Source of the DNA: UBA1138 sp036338615
GTDB lineage: Bacteria > Gemmatimonadota > Gemmatimonadetes > Longimicrobiales > Gaopeijiaceae
NCBI GenBank assembly: GCA_036338615.1
Contig: JAYZBT010000335.1
Location: 1 to 14,861 of the forward strand
Length of the DNA: 14,861 bases
Direction of reading: 5' to 3'
The translations under genes were made by a program, and so were the position numbers. This document shows positions 6,791 through 14,626 of the stretch, in pieces (the first letter of the stretch is position 1; each line of letters starts with the position of its first letter). The notes below the pieces were generated by a model. It was not told the DNA's origin and searched no databases. It saw only the letters and a list, made by a program, of their open reading frames with translations.

Positions 6791-8334
6791 GAGCCTTCCT
6801 TCTTGACCAGCGTCGCCACGGTGCGGTTTTGCTGCGTCAGGTAGTCGCGTGCCATGCGTTGAACATCGTCGGCGGTCACGGCCCTCAGGCGGTCGGAAAA
6901 TCGGAACGTCTCGGTCCAGTCCCCAAAGAGCGACAGCGACTCCGCGAGCTGAAACGCCAGCCCTAGGTTGGACTGGATGCGCCGGATGGAGCCCGCGGCG
7001 ATCTGGTTCCTGACCCGTTCGAGCTCGTTTTGCGCGGGCCCATCCGCGGCGAGTCGCGCGATCTCCTCGTAGATGGCGAGCTCGACCTCCCGCGTAGTGT
7101 GCGGCGCGAGCGGACTCGCGCCGATTTGCAGGAGTTGCGGATAACGGCTGCCCGGCCCCAGTGAGGCGAAGACACCACCCGAGATTTGATCCTCGAGAAC
7201 CAGTCGACGATGCAGCCTCGAGGTGCGCCCGCCGGTGAGCACCGAAGTGAGGATTGCCAGCGCGGGTGCGTCGGCATGGACACCGGAAGGCACGTGCCAT
7301 CCGATCCGTAACGATGGCTCGGCGTCCCATTCCACGACCACGCGCCGCTCACCCAGTTGCTTCGGTTCGACGGATGTGACCGGAGCGGGCGTCTCCCCGC
7401 GTGGGACCGGGCCGAGGTACTCACGAGCCCAGCGCTCGACCTGGTCCGGGTCAATGTCTCCCACAATGGCGACCACCGCGTTGTTCGGGCCGTAAAAGCG
7501 ACGATAATACGACTCGATTTCCGACCGGCTGATTGCCTCCAGGTCCGACATGTAACCAACCACGGGGACGCCGTAGGGGTGCATCGTGAATGCCGCCGCG
7601 AGATGAGCTTCGTAGAGCATTCCGGCAGGGCTGGTTTCCACGCGCATGCGTCGTTCCTCCGTGACCACGTTCCGCTCGGAGTAGTACTCACGGAAGACGG
7701 GGTTCAGCATGCGGTCGGCCTCGAGCGCGAACCACAGTTCGGTCCGGTTGGACGGTAGCTCCACGAAGTACATCGTGGATCCCGTGGTCGTCATAGCGTT
7801 GAGGCCTTGGGCTCCCGCGCGGGTGAGGATCCGGTCGAACTCGTTGGCCTCCACGAATACCCGGGCGCTGTCTTCCAGCGCCGCGATCCTGTCGTCGAGG
7901 CGACCGACTGTCGCGACGTCCCCGGTGGCGCGCGCGTGCACGAGCGTGTCGTGAGCCGCGTCCATCAGCGGAAAGAGCTCGAACTCGGCGTCCACGTCTT
8001 TCGTGCCAACGGTCGTCGTGCCCTTGAAGAGCATGTGCTCCAACAGGTGCGCAATGCCCGTGCTGCCCAGGCGTTCGTTGACGCCGCCCACGCCGAATTG
8101 CACGACGAACGACACCGTGGGTGCTCCCGGTCGTGGCAGGATCAAGAGCCGCATTCCGTTGCCCAGCGTGAGCCCTCGTACCGGCAGTCGCTCTCCTGGG
8201 GACAGCTGCGCCGACGCGGGCTGGTAGGCAAGCGACGAAACCACGCACGCGACGGCGACCCGGGCCACAATGCGGCGCAGAGGCCGCTGCGGTGGTCGGC
8301 GCCGTGGCGCGCTTGTCTTCGAGTGGCTTCTCAC
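6787..8334 (-). CDS. Catalytic M16 zinc metallopeptidase, secreted
   Basis: A 515-residue M16 peptidase. A long Arg-rich n-region, core ACVVSSLAY and ASA-Q cleavage make a signal peptide (about residues 1-43). The inverted zinc motif is H96-L-L-E99-H100 (GIAHLLEHMLFKGT), with the third ligand probably E226 in NVVTEERRM. The spacing of about 125 residues, instead of the usual 74-76, reflects an insertion of about 50 mostly helical residues (around AHDTLVHARATGDVATVGRL and VFVEANEFDRIL) seen in some bacterial M16 subfamilies. The inactive second domain has LTGGRTSRLHRRLV. The frame is open to 8415, but GTG at 8334, overlapping the fpg stop as GTGA, fits the signal peptide. It is coupled to the non-catalytic M16 gene downstream, so a heterodimer is expected. 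Confidence 0.9.
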   Translation of the reverse strand: MRSHSKTSAPRRRPPQRPLRRIVARVAVACVVSSLAYQPASAQLSPGERLPVRGLTLGNGMRLLILPRPGAPTVSFVVQFGVGGVNERLGSTGIAHLLEHMLFKGTTTVGTKDVDAEFELFPLMDAAHDTLVHARATGDVATVGRLDDRIAALEDSARVFVEANEFDRILTRAGAQGLNAMTTTGSTMYFVELPSNRTELWFALEADRMLNPVFREYYSERNVVTEERRMRVETSPAGMLYEAHLAAAFTMHPYGVPVVGYMSDLEAISRSEIESYYRRFYGPNNAVVAIVGDIDPDQVERWAREYLGPVPRGETPAPVTSVEPKQLGERRVVVEWDAEPSLRIGWHVPSGVHADAPALAILTSVLTGGRTSRLHRRLVLEDQISGGVFASLGPGSRYPQLLQIGASPLAPHTTREVELAIYEEIARLAADGPAQNELERVRNQIAAGSIRRIQSNLGLAFQLAESLSLFGDWTETFRFSDRLRAVTADDVQRMARDYLTQQNRTVATLVKKEGS

Positions 8335-9167
8335 TGTCCGGGCTCCGGCTGGCACGTCGGGCAGTAGAATGCTGAGCGATTCGCGAAGACGATGCGCACG
8401 ATCTGAGAAGGACACCTTGAACAGGGTTCGCCGTCCCGGCCGTAGACGTAGAGTCGGCGAGCGTATTCCCCCGGGTCCCCGTCCGCGTTCCGGTAGTCTC
8501 GAATCGTTGTACCCCCGGCGCGGATCGCGTTCCTGAGCACTCGGCGGATCGCTCGATGAAGCGCCCCGGCCTCGCCTTGCGTTACTTGGCGTGCCTCGCG
8601 GCCGGGATGGACACCGGCGAGGTAGAGGGCTTCGTTGGCGTAGATGTTGCCCACGCCCGCGATCCTTTTCTGATCGAGTAGCCAGGAGCGGGCGGGTGCC
8701 CGTGAGCGCTGCAGCCCGTCGAAGAGGTCCTTCGCGCGGTACTGCGGCCCGAGCGGCTCAGGACCAATGCGCGCGGACCGAATCAGCCAATCGTCGTCGC
8801 TGAACGCTTGCACCGACCCGAAGCGGCGCGTGTCGTCGAAGACGAGAAGGGCCCCGCTCTCGAATCGAAACGTCACCGCGGGATGGCTTGGTCGGCCATC
8901 GCCTCGCGGGGAGGAACGAAACGGCAGTAGGCGACCGGTCATGCCGAGATTCACGGCGATCACCCGGCTCCCTTCCAGCCGGATCAGGACCTTCTTGCCC
9001 CGCCTGCCGATGGCATCGATGCGGCGCCCGCGGACAGAGCGCACGAAGTCCCGCTTGGGTTGTCCGAGAATGTCATCGTGCACGACTTCTACCCGGCGGA
9101 TGCGCTCTCCGAGCACCGCCGCGCGTAGCCCACGCGCGATGGTCTCGGCCTCGGGAAGCTCAGGCAA
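8331..9167 (-). CDS. mutM: Formamidopyrimidine-DNA glycosylase (MutM)
   Basis: A 278-residue bifunctional base-excision repair enzyme that removes 8-oxoguanine and formamidopyrimidines and cuts the abasic site. The N-terminus after Met is PELPEAE, with the catalytic Pro2 and Glu3. Also visible are K58/K59 in the RRGKK loop, the void-filling residues M76 (NLGMTG) and R115/F116 (RRFG), the helix-two-turn-helix LLDQKRIAGVGNIYANEALYLAGVHP spread over 163-188, and a C-terminal zinc finger C249/C252/C269/C272. Because Pro2 is essential, the start must be the TTG at 9167, not the longer upstream frame (open to 9290) nor GTG 9173. GGGTGAGC lies directly before it. It overlaps the end of purD by 8 nt. 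Confidence 0.95.
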   Translation of the reverse strand: MPELPEAETIARGLRAAVLGERIRRVEVVHDDILGQPKRDFVRSVRGRRIDAIGRRGKKVLIRLEGSRVIAVNLGMTGRLLPFRSSPRGDGRPSHPAVTFRFESGALLVFDDTRRFGSVQAFSDDDWLIRSARIGPEPLGPQYRAKDLFDGLQRSRAPARSWLLDQKRIAGVGNIYANEALYLAGVHPGREARQVTQGEAGALHRAIRRVLRNAIRAGGTTIRDYRNADGDPGEYARRLYVYGRDGEPCSRCPSQIVRIVFANRSAFYCPTCQPEPGQ

Positions 9168-10461
9168 GCTCACCCGTCGCGGCGCTCTGCTGGCGCAGGC
9201 CTTCTCGCCAGCCGATGTCGGCTCGGAAAAAGGCGCCGTCGAATTCGATTCGACCTGCTGCAGCCCGGCTCGCATGAGCGGCCGCGGCAAAGTTCGAGGC
9301 TACGCAGGTAACCGAAAGCACCCGGCCTCCGCTGGTGAGCAAGCGTCCCTCGTCGGTCCTGGTCCCCGCGTGGAACACGAGACAATCGTCCGACTCCAGG
9401 TCGTCCGGGATGAAAATCGTCTTGCCCTTCTCGTAGCTCTCCGGGTAACCCCCGGACGCCACCACGGTCGTGACCGCGGCGCCTGGTCGCGCCGCCGCGA
9501 CGCCCGACTGGAGGCTGCCTCCTTCGGCTACCGTTCTCATCAAGTCCAGAAGTGAGTCCTTCATCATCGGGAGCACGACCTGCACCTCCGGGTCACCGAA
9601 TCGGCAGTTGAAGTCGACCACTTTCAGGCCTGCGTCGGTCTTCATGATTCCGGTGTAGAGGATTCCGCGGAACGGAGCGCCGCCCGCGGACATCGCCCGC
9701 AGCGTCGGCTCGATGATACGGCTGCGCACCTCGTCGATGACCGAGTCGGTCGCGATCCACACCGGAGCGTACGCGCCCATGCCTCCGGTGTTAGGGCCCG
9801 TATCGGCCTCTCCTACCCGCTTGTGATCCTGAGACGGCTGCAGGATTACGGCGTCCACACCGTCGGTGACCGCCAGGATCGAGAGCTCCTCGCCCTCCAT
9901 GAAGTCCTCGATCACGACCTCGCGCCCAGCTTCGCCGAAGCTGAGGTCGCCGAGCATCGCGCCTAGAGCCTCGAACGCCTCGTCCTCGGTCATGCAGACG
10001 ATGGCCCCTTTGCCTGCGGCCAGCCCTGAAGCTTTCACGACGATGGGCGCGCCCCGCTCCTGCACCCATTGTTGCGCACCCGCCAGATTCGAGAACGTGC
10101 GGTACTCAGCGGTGGGTACGCCCGCATCCCGCATCAAGCCCTTGGAAAACGCCTTGCTCGACTCGATGCGCGCGGCTGCCTTGCTCGGCCCGAAGACCGA
10201 AAGGCCCTTGCGCTCGAAGCGGTCTACGATGCCCGCTGCCAGCGGCGCCTCGGGCCCGACGACGGTGAGATCGATGCGGTGGGAGGACGCCCACCCGGAC
10301 AGGGCCTCGATGTCGCCTGCGCCGATGTGGACCGCGTTGCAGAGCGGGGCCATGCCCCCGTTGGGCTGCGTCGCGAAGAACTCGGCGTCGGGGGCGTCCC
10401 GCCGAAGCTTCCAAAGCAGCGCATGCTCGCGCCCACCGTTACCTACAATCAAGATTCGCAT
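9160..10461 (-). CDS. purD: Phosphoribosylamine-glycine ligase (GAR synthetase)
   Basis: A 433-residue ATP-grasp enzyme that joins glycine to 5-phosphoribosylamine, the second step of de novo purine synthesis in the cytosol. Landmarks are the start MRILIVGNGGREHAL, VVGPEAPL (67-74), the ATP-grasp strand PIVVKASGLAAGKG (139-152), QDHKR (211-215), the GPNTGGMGAY loop (222-231), the metal-binding DFNCRFGDPE (283-292) and the C-terminal GWR. The start is fixed by the family N-terminus at the ATG at 10461, although the frame is open to 10527. No strong ribosome binding site is seen. It heads the purD-mutM-M16-M16 operon, and its start lies only about 27 nt after the terminator of the preceding gene. 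Confidence 0.96.
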   Translation of the reverse strand: MRILIVGNGGREHALLWKLRRDAPDAEFFATQPNGGMAPLCNAVHIGAGDIEALSGWASSHRIDLTVVGPEAPLAAGIVDRFERKGLSVFGPSKAAARIESSKAFSKGLMRDAGVPTAEYRTFSNLAGAQQWVQERGAPIVVKASGLAAGKGAIVCMTEDEAFEALGAMLGDLSFGEAGREVVIEDFMEGEELSILAVTDGVDAVILQPSQDHKRVGEADTGPNTGGMGAYAPVWIATDSVIDEVRSRIIEPTLRAMSAGGAPFRGILYTGIMKTDAGLKVVDFNCRFGDPEVQVVLPMMKDSLLDLMRTVAEGGSLQSGVAAARPGAAVTTVVASGGYPESYEKGKTIFIPDDLESDDCLVFHAGTRTDEGRLLTSGGRVLSVTCVASNFAAAAHASRAAAGRIEFDGAFFRADIGWREGLRQQSAATGELA

Positions 10462-10488
10462 ATGGCGGAGTCTATGCACACGGGCGGG

Positions 10489-10523
10489 AAAAAAATAGGC
10501 GGCCGGGCTACCGCCCGACCGCC
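10489..10523 (-). terminator. Rho-independent terminator after the M48 gene
   Basis: On the minus strand an 11-bp stem with one mismatch (GGCGG-T-CGGGC / GCCCG-G-CCGCC, loop GGTA) is followed immediately by TATTTTTTT. This is a textbook intrinsic terminator and the best in the window. It closes the metB-M48 unit. On the plus strand the stem is followed by only GCATTTT, so plus-strand use is unlikely. Confidence 0.85.
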
Positions 10524-10536
10524 GCATTTTCTCGGA

Positions 10537-10573
10537 GGGGCGCCCGATATCGTACCCGATATCGGCTCGCCCC
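10537..10573. repeat. Double-stem hairpin with repeated CCCGATATCG
   Basis: The decamer CCCGATATCG occurs twice (10543-10552 and 10555-10564). Because CGATATCG is itself palindromic, the copies pair into a 9-bp stem with a TACC loop (10544-10565). It is flanked by a further GGGGCG/CGCCCC stem (10537-10542 with 10568-10573). It sits 7 nt after the M48 stop codon and before the T-run terminator, so the transcript would end in two consecutive hairpins. No T-run follows this one; a role in 3'-end stability is possible. Confidence 0.6.
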
Positions 10574-10580
10574 CGGAAGC

Positions 10581-11624
10581 TTACTTCTTGAAGCCGCTCA
10601 TGAAGTCCGAGCCCATGCGCTTGGCCGCGTCCGCCATGTTGTCGACGAAGTCCTTCGTGTCGTCACGATACGACGTGGCGGCGGACTTGAGGTCCTCCGA
10701 GTAAGCCGGATCGGGCTCACCCCGGCCCGGGTATTCGCCGCGCACGACGCGGTCGTAATCGCCGGTCTCGATCCACGCCCGGAGTTCGCTCACGCGAATG
10801 GCGTAGAACGGGTGTGTGGCACCCAGGATCGAGAGAACCTTGAAGACCTGATCGACGACATCGCCGCCGTCTCGGTATTCCTCGGCTTGGATGATGTAAT
10901 CCTGTAGGTTCGTCTCCTCGTCCTCGCCCCCTCCGGCCATCTTCAGCATCGTGCCGAGGACGATCTCCGGATCCTGAACCGTGAGCAGTCCCGCCCGGTC
11001 GGCCGAGAGTTCGGATTTGCGCTGCCACTCAAGCAGAGCAACGAGGACCGCGCGTGCCGCGAGCCCGACGATGGGGAAGCCCATCTGCGCGAAGTCGAGC
11101 AGGAGCTGCGTCATCGTCTTGTACAGAACGTGATCGCTCATGATGTGGCCGACTTCGTGGCCGATCACATAAGAGAGTTGGTCGTCGCCGAGCAGCCGCA
11201 CCGTACCCGAATTGAGGATGATGAACGGTTCGTTCATTCCCCAGGCCCCCGCGTTGACCATCGGAGTCTGCGAGATGAAGAGCTCGTATTCCTCGGGAGC
11301 GTCGAGCGTTTGCAGGCACTCTTTGTAAAGCTCGTGGACCCTGGGGAACTGATTGGAGCCGACTTTCACGGAACTCGCCTGGAAACTGAGGCGAAAATAT
11401 TTCTCGGGGACGTAGCCGAAGATCTTTCTGACCACCTCGTCGAAGACCGGAATCCGCCGAAGTGCCTGCAGCGCGGCCTTGTCAGCCGGGTGCTCCCAGG
11501 CGTGCGGCGCGATATCCGTCAGGATGCGGCGCGCCCTTGCCCCGCCGTCCTGGGCCCCACCACTCCCGGTGCCGGGCCCATCGTCGCCCGTCTGGTCTAC
11601 GGTGCCGTCCTGATCGTCCGCCAT
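10581..11624 (-). CDS. M48-family zinc metalloprotease
   Basis: A 347-residue protein with the zinc motif H156-E-V-G-H160 (SYVIGHEVGHIMSDH) and the downstream third-ligand motif SELSADRAGL with E205, as in M48 (HtpX/Oma1/BepA/LoiP-like) peptidases. The segment VNAGAWGMNEPFIILNSGTVRLL before the motif is also typical. There is no signal peptide and only one moderately hydrophobic stretch (about 174-199), so a cytoplasmic or membrane-associated location is likely. This differs from the membrane protease HtpX and the secreted LoiP. The N-terminal 30 residues are Gly/Asp-rich and disordered-looking. The ATG at 11624 is preceded by a purine-rich AGAGAGA. It follows metB on the same strand by 99 nt. 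Substrates are unknown; protein quality control is a fair guess. Confidence 0.88.
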   Translation of the reverse strand: MADDQDGTVDQTGDDGPGTGSGGAQDGGARARRILTDIAPHAWEHPADKAALQALRRIPVFDEVVRKIFGYVPEKYFRLSFQASSVKVGSNQFPRVHELYKECLQTLDAPEEYELFISQTPMVNAGAWGMNEPFIILNSGTVRLLGDDQLSYVIGHEVGHIMSDHVLYKTMTQLLLDFAQMGFPIVGLAARAVLVALLEWQRKSELSADRAGLLTVQDPEIVLGTMLKMAGGGEDEETNLQDYIIQAEEYRDGGDVVDQVFKVLSILGATHPFYAIRVSELRAWIETGDYDRVVRGEYPGRGEPDPAYSEDLKSAATSYRDDTKDFVDNMADAAKRMGSDFMSGFKK

Positions 11625-11723
11625 GTCTCTCTATCCTCAGTTGCGTTTAGAAGCCCTTCGGCGCGTTCGGCGAGAGGAGTGCCAACGCTCGCAGCCCCTT
11701 ACGGGGGCCCCAGACCCCCGGTT
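11625..11723. other. Gap between metB and the M48 gene
   Basis: A 99-nt spacer with a GC-rich inverted repeat (CGGGGG at 11702-11707 with CCCCCG at 11715-11720, 7-nt loop) just after the metB stop. No T-run follows on the minus strand, so it is not a clear terminator and read-through into the M48 gene is likely. Confidence 0.4.
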
Positions 11724-12890
11724 TCACCCTCCGAGGACCCGTTCGAGATCCTCGATGAGATCGGCTTCATCCTCTACTCCAACGGACAAGCGCACCAGGC
11801 CGGGCGTGACCCCCATCGCCTCGCGACGGTCCTCTGGCACCGATGCGTGGGTCATGAGCGCGGGTACGCTGATGAGAGATTCGACCCCGCCAAGGCTCTC
11901 CGCAAGCGCGAAGACGTGAAGATGCTCGGTCAGCGCTTTGGCGCGTTCGAGCGTGCCCACGTCAACGGACACCATGCCGGTGAAGCCGATCATCTGGCGC
12001 GCGGCCAGTTCGTGTTGCGGGTGGGACTCGAGCCCAGGATGGAGCACTCGGTCGACAGCCGGGTGATCCTCGAGGTATCGAGCAACCGCGAGCCCGTTCT
12101 GATTGTGTTGCCGCATACGCAGATGAAGGGTCTTGATGCCGCGCAGAGTGAGCCAACAGTCCATGGGGCCGGGCACGCCTCCAGTCGACTTGCGGATGAA
12201 GAACAGGTCCTCTGCGAGCTCTTCGTCCTCGACTACGACCAGACCACCGATCACGTCCGAGTGTCCGTTGATGTATTTCGTCGAGGAGTGGACCGAGAAG
12301 TCCGCCCCGAATTCGAGTGGTCGCTGGTTGTACGGGGAAGCGAATGTGTTGTCGACGGACAGAAGGGCCCCCGCGTCGTGTGCGAGATCGGCGGTCTCCG
12401 TGAGGTCGCACAGGCGCATCATCGGGTTTGTCGGCGTCTCGACGTGCACCAGCTTCGTGTTCGGCCTCATCGCGGCGGCGATCGCGCCCGGGTCGCGCGT
12501 ATCCACGAAACTGAATTCGATGCCGAGACGGCTGAGCACATGATTGAACATGCGCGTCGTACCGCCGTAGGTGTTCTCCTCGCTTACGACATGATCGCCG
12601 GCCGAGAGCCGTTTTACGATCGCCTCGATCGCGGCGAGCCCAGACGAGAATGCCACACCGCGCGCGCCATTCTCGAGCGCGGCGATGTTGGCCTCGAGGG
12701 CCTCCCTCGTCGGGTTCGCGGTCCGGCCGTAGTCATAGCTCCCCTGTTCGGGTTCGCCGACCGCCGGTTGCACATACGTCGAGGTTTGGAAGATCGGGGT
12801 CATGATCGCCCCGGTGGTCGGCTCGGGCTTTACGCCGGCGTGTACCGCCAGCGTCCCGAAACGCAGGCCTTCTTTGGACCCTTCACCCAT
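11724..12890 (-). CDS. metB: Cystathionine gamma-synthase (Cys/Met PLP enzyme)
   Basis: A 388-residue fold-type I PLP enzyme. It has GAIMTPIFQTSTYVQ near the N-terminus, the YDYGRTANPTR block with the cofactor-phosphate-contacting Tyr and Arg from the neighbouring subunit, FSSGLAAIEA, VETPTNPMM, SVDNTFASP with the PLP Asp, and the Schiff-base lysine K205 in HSSTKYINGHSD. AESLGGVESLISVPALMTHASVP and GLVRLSVGVED complete the family pattern. The overall sequence resembles actinobacterial MetB, which makes cystathionine from an activated homoserine and cysteine. Gamma-lyase (MetC-like) or sulfhydrylase activity cannot be excluded, since no partner gene lies nearby. The ATG at 12890 has GAG 8 nt upstream; GTG at 12899 is the alternative. 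A strong hairpin lies in its leader. Confidence 0.92.
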   Translation of the reverse strand: MGEGSKEGLRFGTLAVHAGVKPEPTTGAIMTPIFQTSTYVQPAVGEPEQGSYDYGRTANPTREALEANIAALENGARGVAFSSGLAAIEAIVKRLSAGDHVVSEENTYGGTTRMFNHVLSRLGIEFSFVDTRDPGAIAAAMRPNTKLVHVETPTNPMMRLCDLTETADLAHDAGALLSVDNTFASPYNQRPLEFGADFSVHSSTKYINGHSDVIGGLVVVEDEELAEDLFFIRKSTGGVPGPMDCWLTLRGIKTLHLRMRQHNQNGLAVARYLEDHPAVDRVLHPGLESHPQHELAARQMIGFTGMVSVDVGTLERAKALTEHLHVFALAESLGGVESLISVPALMTHASVPEDRREAMGVTPGLVRLSVGVEDEADLIEDLERVLGG

Positions 12891-13195
12891 GGGCGTCACT
12901 CATGCGCTGATTCGCTCGCTCGGGGATTCATGCCGGACTTCGTGCGGGAAGTCCGGGCCTCGTGTCTTCCGCGGGCGATGCCGCGCGGGAGTGCGTAAAT
13001 CTAGGGAAGTCTGACTGAGGCCGGGTAGCCCCTTGGACAGGGTCGTCGCCGCCCAGGTCGGATTCCCGGAAGCGCAAGATGTCGGCGCTCTACGTTGACG
13101 GGTTCAGTCCGGCCGGGTGAAGTTTTGCCGACCACGTTTCGGGCGCGAAGACTGCGCCCAGAACCCTGCCAGTGCCAGGCTACGCGAGGGCTTCA
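12891..13195. other. Divergent intergenic region, metB and glmM
   Basis: About 305 nt with no supportable gene. It holds the metB leader hairpin at 12933-12956, a second GC-rich inverted repeat near 12970-12987, and a TTGACG at 13095-13100. That TTGACG has only a poor -10 match (TGAAGT) 17 nt later, in the right place and orientation for glmM. Promoters for both directions must lie here, but I cannot place them with confidence. Confidence 0.5.
12933..12956 (-). promoter_or_regulatory. Perfect 9-bp hairpin in the metB leader
   Basis: CCGGACTTC and GAAGTCCGG form a perfect 9-bp stem with a 6-nt loop, about 43 nt before the metB ATG. No T-run follows on either strand (minus: CATGAATCCCC), so it is not an intrinsic terminator. 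It could be an operator, an mRNA structure or part of a leader element. I see no match to known SAM riboswitch cores. Confidence 0.45.
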
Positions 13196-14581
13196 GTGCC
13201 GATGCGACTTCCACAGGATCTGATGGTGAGCGTCTCTGGCGTTCGCGGACGCGTGGGAGCCCCGCTCACGCCTGAATTGATGGCGGGCCTCGCTTCCGCC
13301 TTCGGCGCCTTTGTGAGGCGCGAGAGTGGGGACGGTCCGGTGTTCGTTGGCCGAGACTCGCGCACCTCCGGCCCCATGTTCGTGCGCGCGGTGGTGGCGG
13401 GCTTGCAGTCGGTGGGGGTGCCGGTGATCGACCTGGGCGTCGTCCCGACACCAACGCTTCTCCTGGCGGTCGAGCGAAGCGACGCCATTGGCGGGATGTG
13501 TGTCACGGCGAGTCACAATCCGGCCGAGTGGAACGCGCTCAAGCTGGTGTCGGGAGAAGGCATCTTCCTGGACGCCGATCTGTCGTCCCGGTTCAGAGCG
13601 TTCCTCGTTGAGGAAGAGCCCGAGCGCGTGTCGTGGGACGCGATCCCGGGGCTCTCGGAAGATCCAGAAGCCTGGCCGCGCCATCTCGACGCGATCCTCT
13701 CGCTGCCCTACCTCGACGTGGCGGCGCTGCGTGCGCGTCGTATCCGCGTCGCCCTCGACTGCGTGCACGGGGCGGGTGGCCCGGTCATGGCGGACCTACT
13801 GCAGGCGCTGGGTTGCATCGTCGAAGGCATCGGGATGCAGCCGGATGGGCTTTTTCCGCGGGATCCCGAGCCGACCGCGTCGAACCTCACGGCGCTTGGG
13901 AGCCTGGTCCGCGAATCAGGCGCGGAAATCGGGCTCGCGGTGGATCCCGACGTCGACCGTCTCGCGCTGGTGGACGAGAAGGGGCTCGCGATGGGCGAGG
14001 ACCTCACGCTGGCACTCGCGTCTGCCGCGGTGCTGGAGCGAACGCCCGGACCCGTGGTCACCAACCTCTCGACGAGTCAGGTCGTGGAGGACGTAGCACG
14101 CGCGTACGGCGTGGAGGTGGCTCGAGCGCCGGTGGGAGAAGTGAACGTCGCGCGCCGAATGCAACTCGAAAACGCCGTGGTGGGAGGCGAGGGGAACGGC
14201 GGCGTGATCTTACCCGCCTTGCACCACACGCGCGACGCACCCCTCGCCGCGGCCCTCATCTTGCAACACATTGTCGACAAAGGGGTTAGTGCCTCGGCTG
14301 CGGCGGCGCGTTGGCCGTCCTACTCGATCGTGAAAGTGAAGGTTGCCTTCCCACGAGAGGCTCTGTTGGAGGCGTATGCCGCCCTGGAGCAGGATCTCGA
14401 CGCCGAGGCCGTCGATCGGACGGACGGCCTTCGTCTTGCGTGGCCCGGGAGAGGGGTCTGGCTGCACGTTCGCCCCTCAGGCACCGAGCCGGTCGTGCGC
14501 TTGATCGCCGAGGCGCGCGAGCAGGATGATGCCCGCTCGTTGATCGATAGAGCGTCGGCGCTCTTGGGTGGGGTCGCCTGA
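13196..14581 (+). CDS. glmM: Phosphoglucosamine mutase (phosphohexomutase)
   Basis: A 461-residue alpha-D-phosphohexomutase. It has the catalytic phosphoserine S106 in VTASHNP, the Mg-binding loop D250-P-D252-V-D254-R, the sugar-specificity loop GGEGNGG (330-336) and the phosphate-binding RPSGTEP (426-432). The following gene is glmS, so the reaction is most likely glucosamine-6-phosphate to glucosamine-1-phosphate for UDP-GlcNAc synthesis. The DPDVDR and GGEGNGG forms are closer to archaeal-type GlmM and Bacteroidetes-like mutases than to E. coli GlmM (DGDGDR, GGEQSGH), so phosphomannomutase or phosphoglucomutase activity is possible. GTG at 13196 is chosen because GAGGG lies 5 nt upstream; the frame is open to GTG 13172, and ATG 13202 is another option. 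Confidence 0.88.
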   Translation: MPMRLPQDLMVSVSGVRGRVGAPLTPELMAGLASAFGAFVRRESGDGPVFVGRDSRTSGPMFVRAVVAGLQSVGVPVIDLGVVPTPTLLLAVERSDAIGGMCVTASHNPAEWNALKLVSGEGIFLDADLSSRFRAFLVEEEPERVSWDAIPGLSEDPEAWPRHLDAILSLPYLDVAALRARRIRVALDCVHGAGGPVMADLLQALGCIVEGIGMQPDGLFPRDPEPTASNLTALGSLVRESGAEIGLAVDPDVDRLALVDEKGLAMGEDLTLALASAAVLERTPGPVVTNLSTSQVVEDVARAYGVEVARAPVGEVNVARRMQLENAVVGGEGNGGVILPALHHTRDAPLAAALILQHIVDKGVSASAAAARWPSYSIVKVKVAFPREALLEAYAALEQDLDAEAVDRTDGLRLAWPGRGVWLHVRPSGTEPVVRLIAEAREQDDARSLIDRASALLGGVA

Positions 14582-14626
14582 GCGAGGCCAGGAAAGAATC
14601 GAGACTGAGCAAAGGAGAGTGACGGC

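Noticed and set aside
6791..7330. N-terminal extension of the non-catalytic M16 gene
   Set aside because: The added part lies out of frame inside the catalytic M16 gene and is Arg/Gly/Ala-rich. A signal peptide with a good Shine-Dalgarno starts at the GTG at 6790.
11702..11720. GC-rich hairpin after metB as a terminator
   Set aside because: Six-bp stem followed by TAAGGGG rather than a T-run.
11130..12998. Very long plus-strand open frame (622 codons) opposite the M48 gene and metB
   Set aside because: It is antisense to two proteins with complete catalytic motifs. Its translation is low-complexity with no recognisable domain, which is usual for GC-rich shadow frames.
13095..13123. Sigma-70 promoter for glmM (TTGACG-N17-TGAAGT)
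   Set aside because: The -35 element is good, but the -10 matches the consensus at only three positions; noted in the intergenic entry only.
14582..14626. glmS ribozyme or other RNA between glmM and glmS
   Set aside because: Only 45 nt, containing just a Shine-Dalgarno; too short for the ribozyme.
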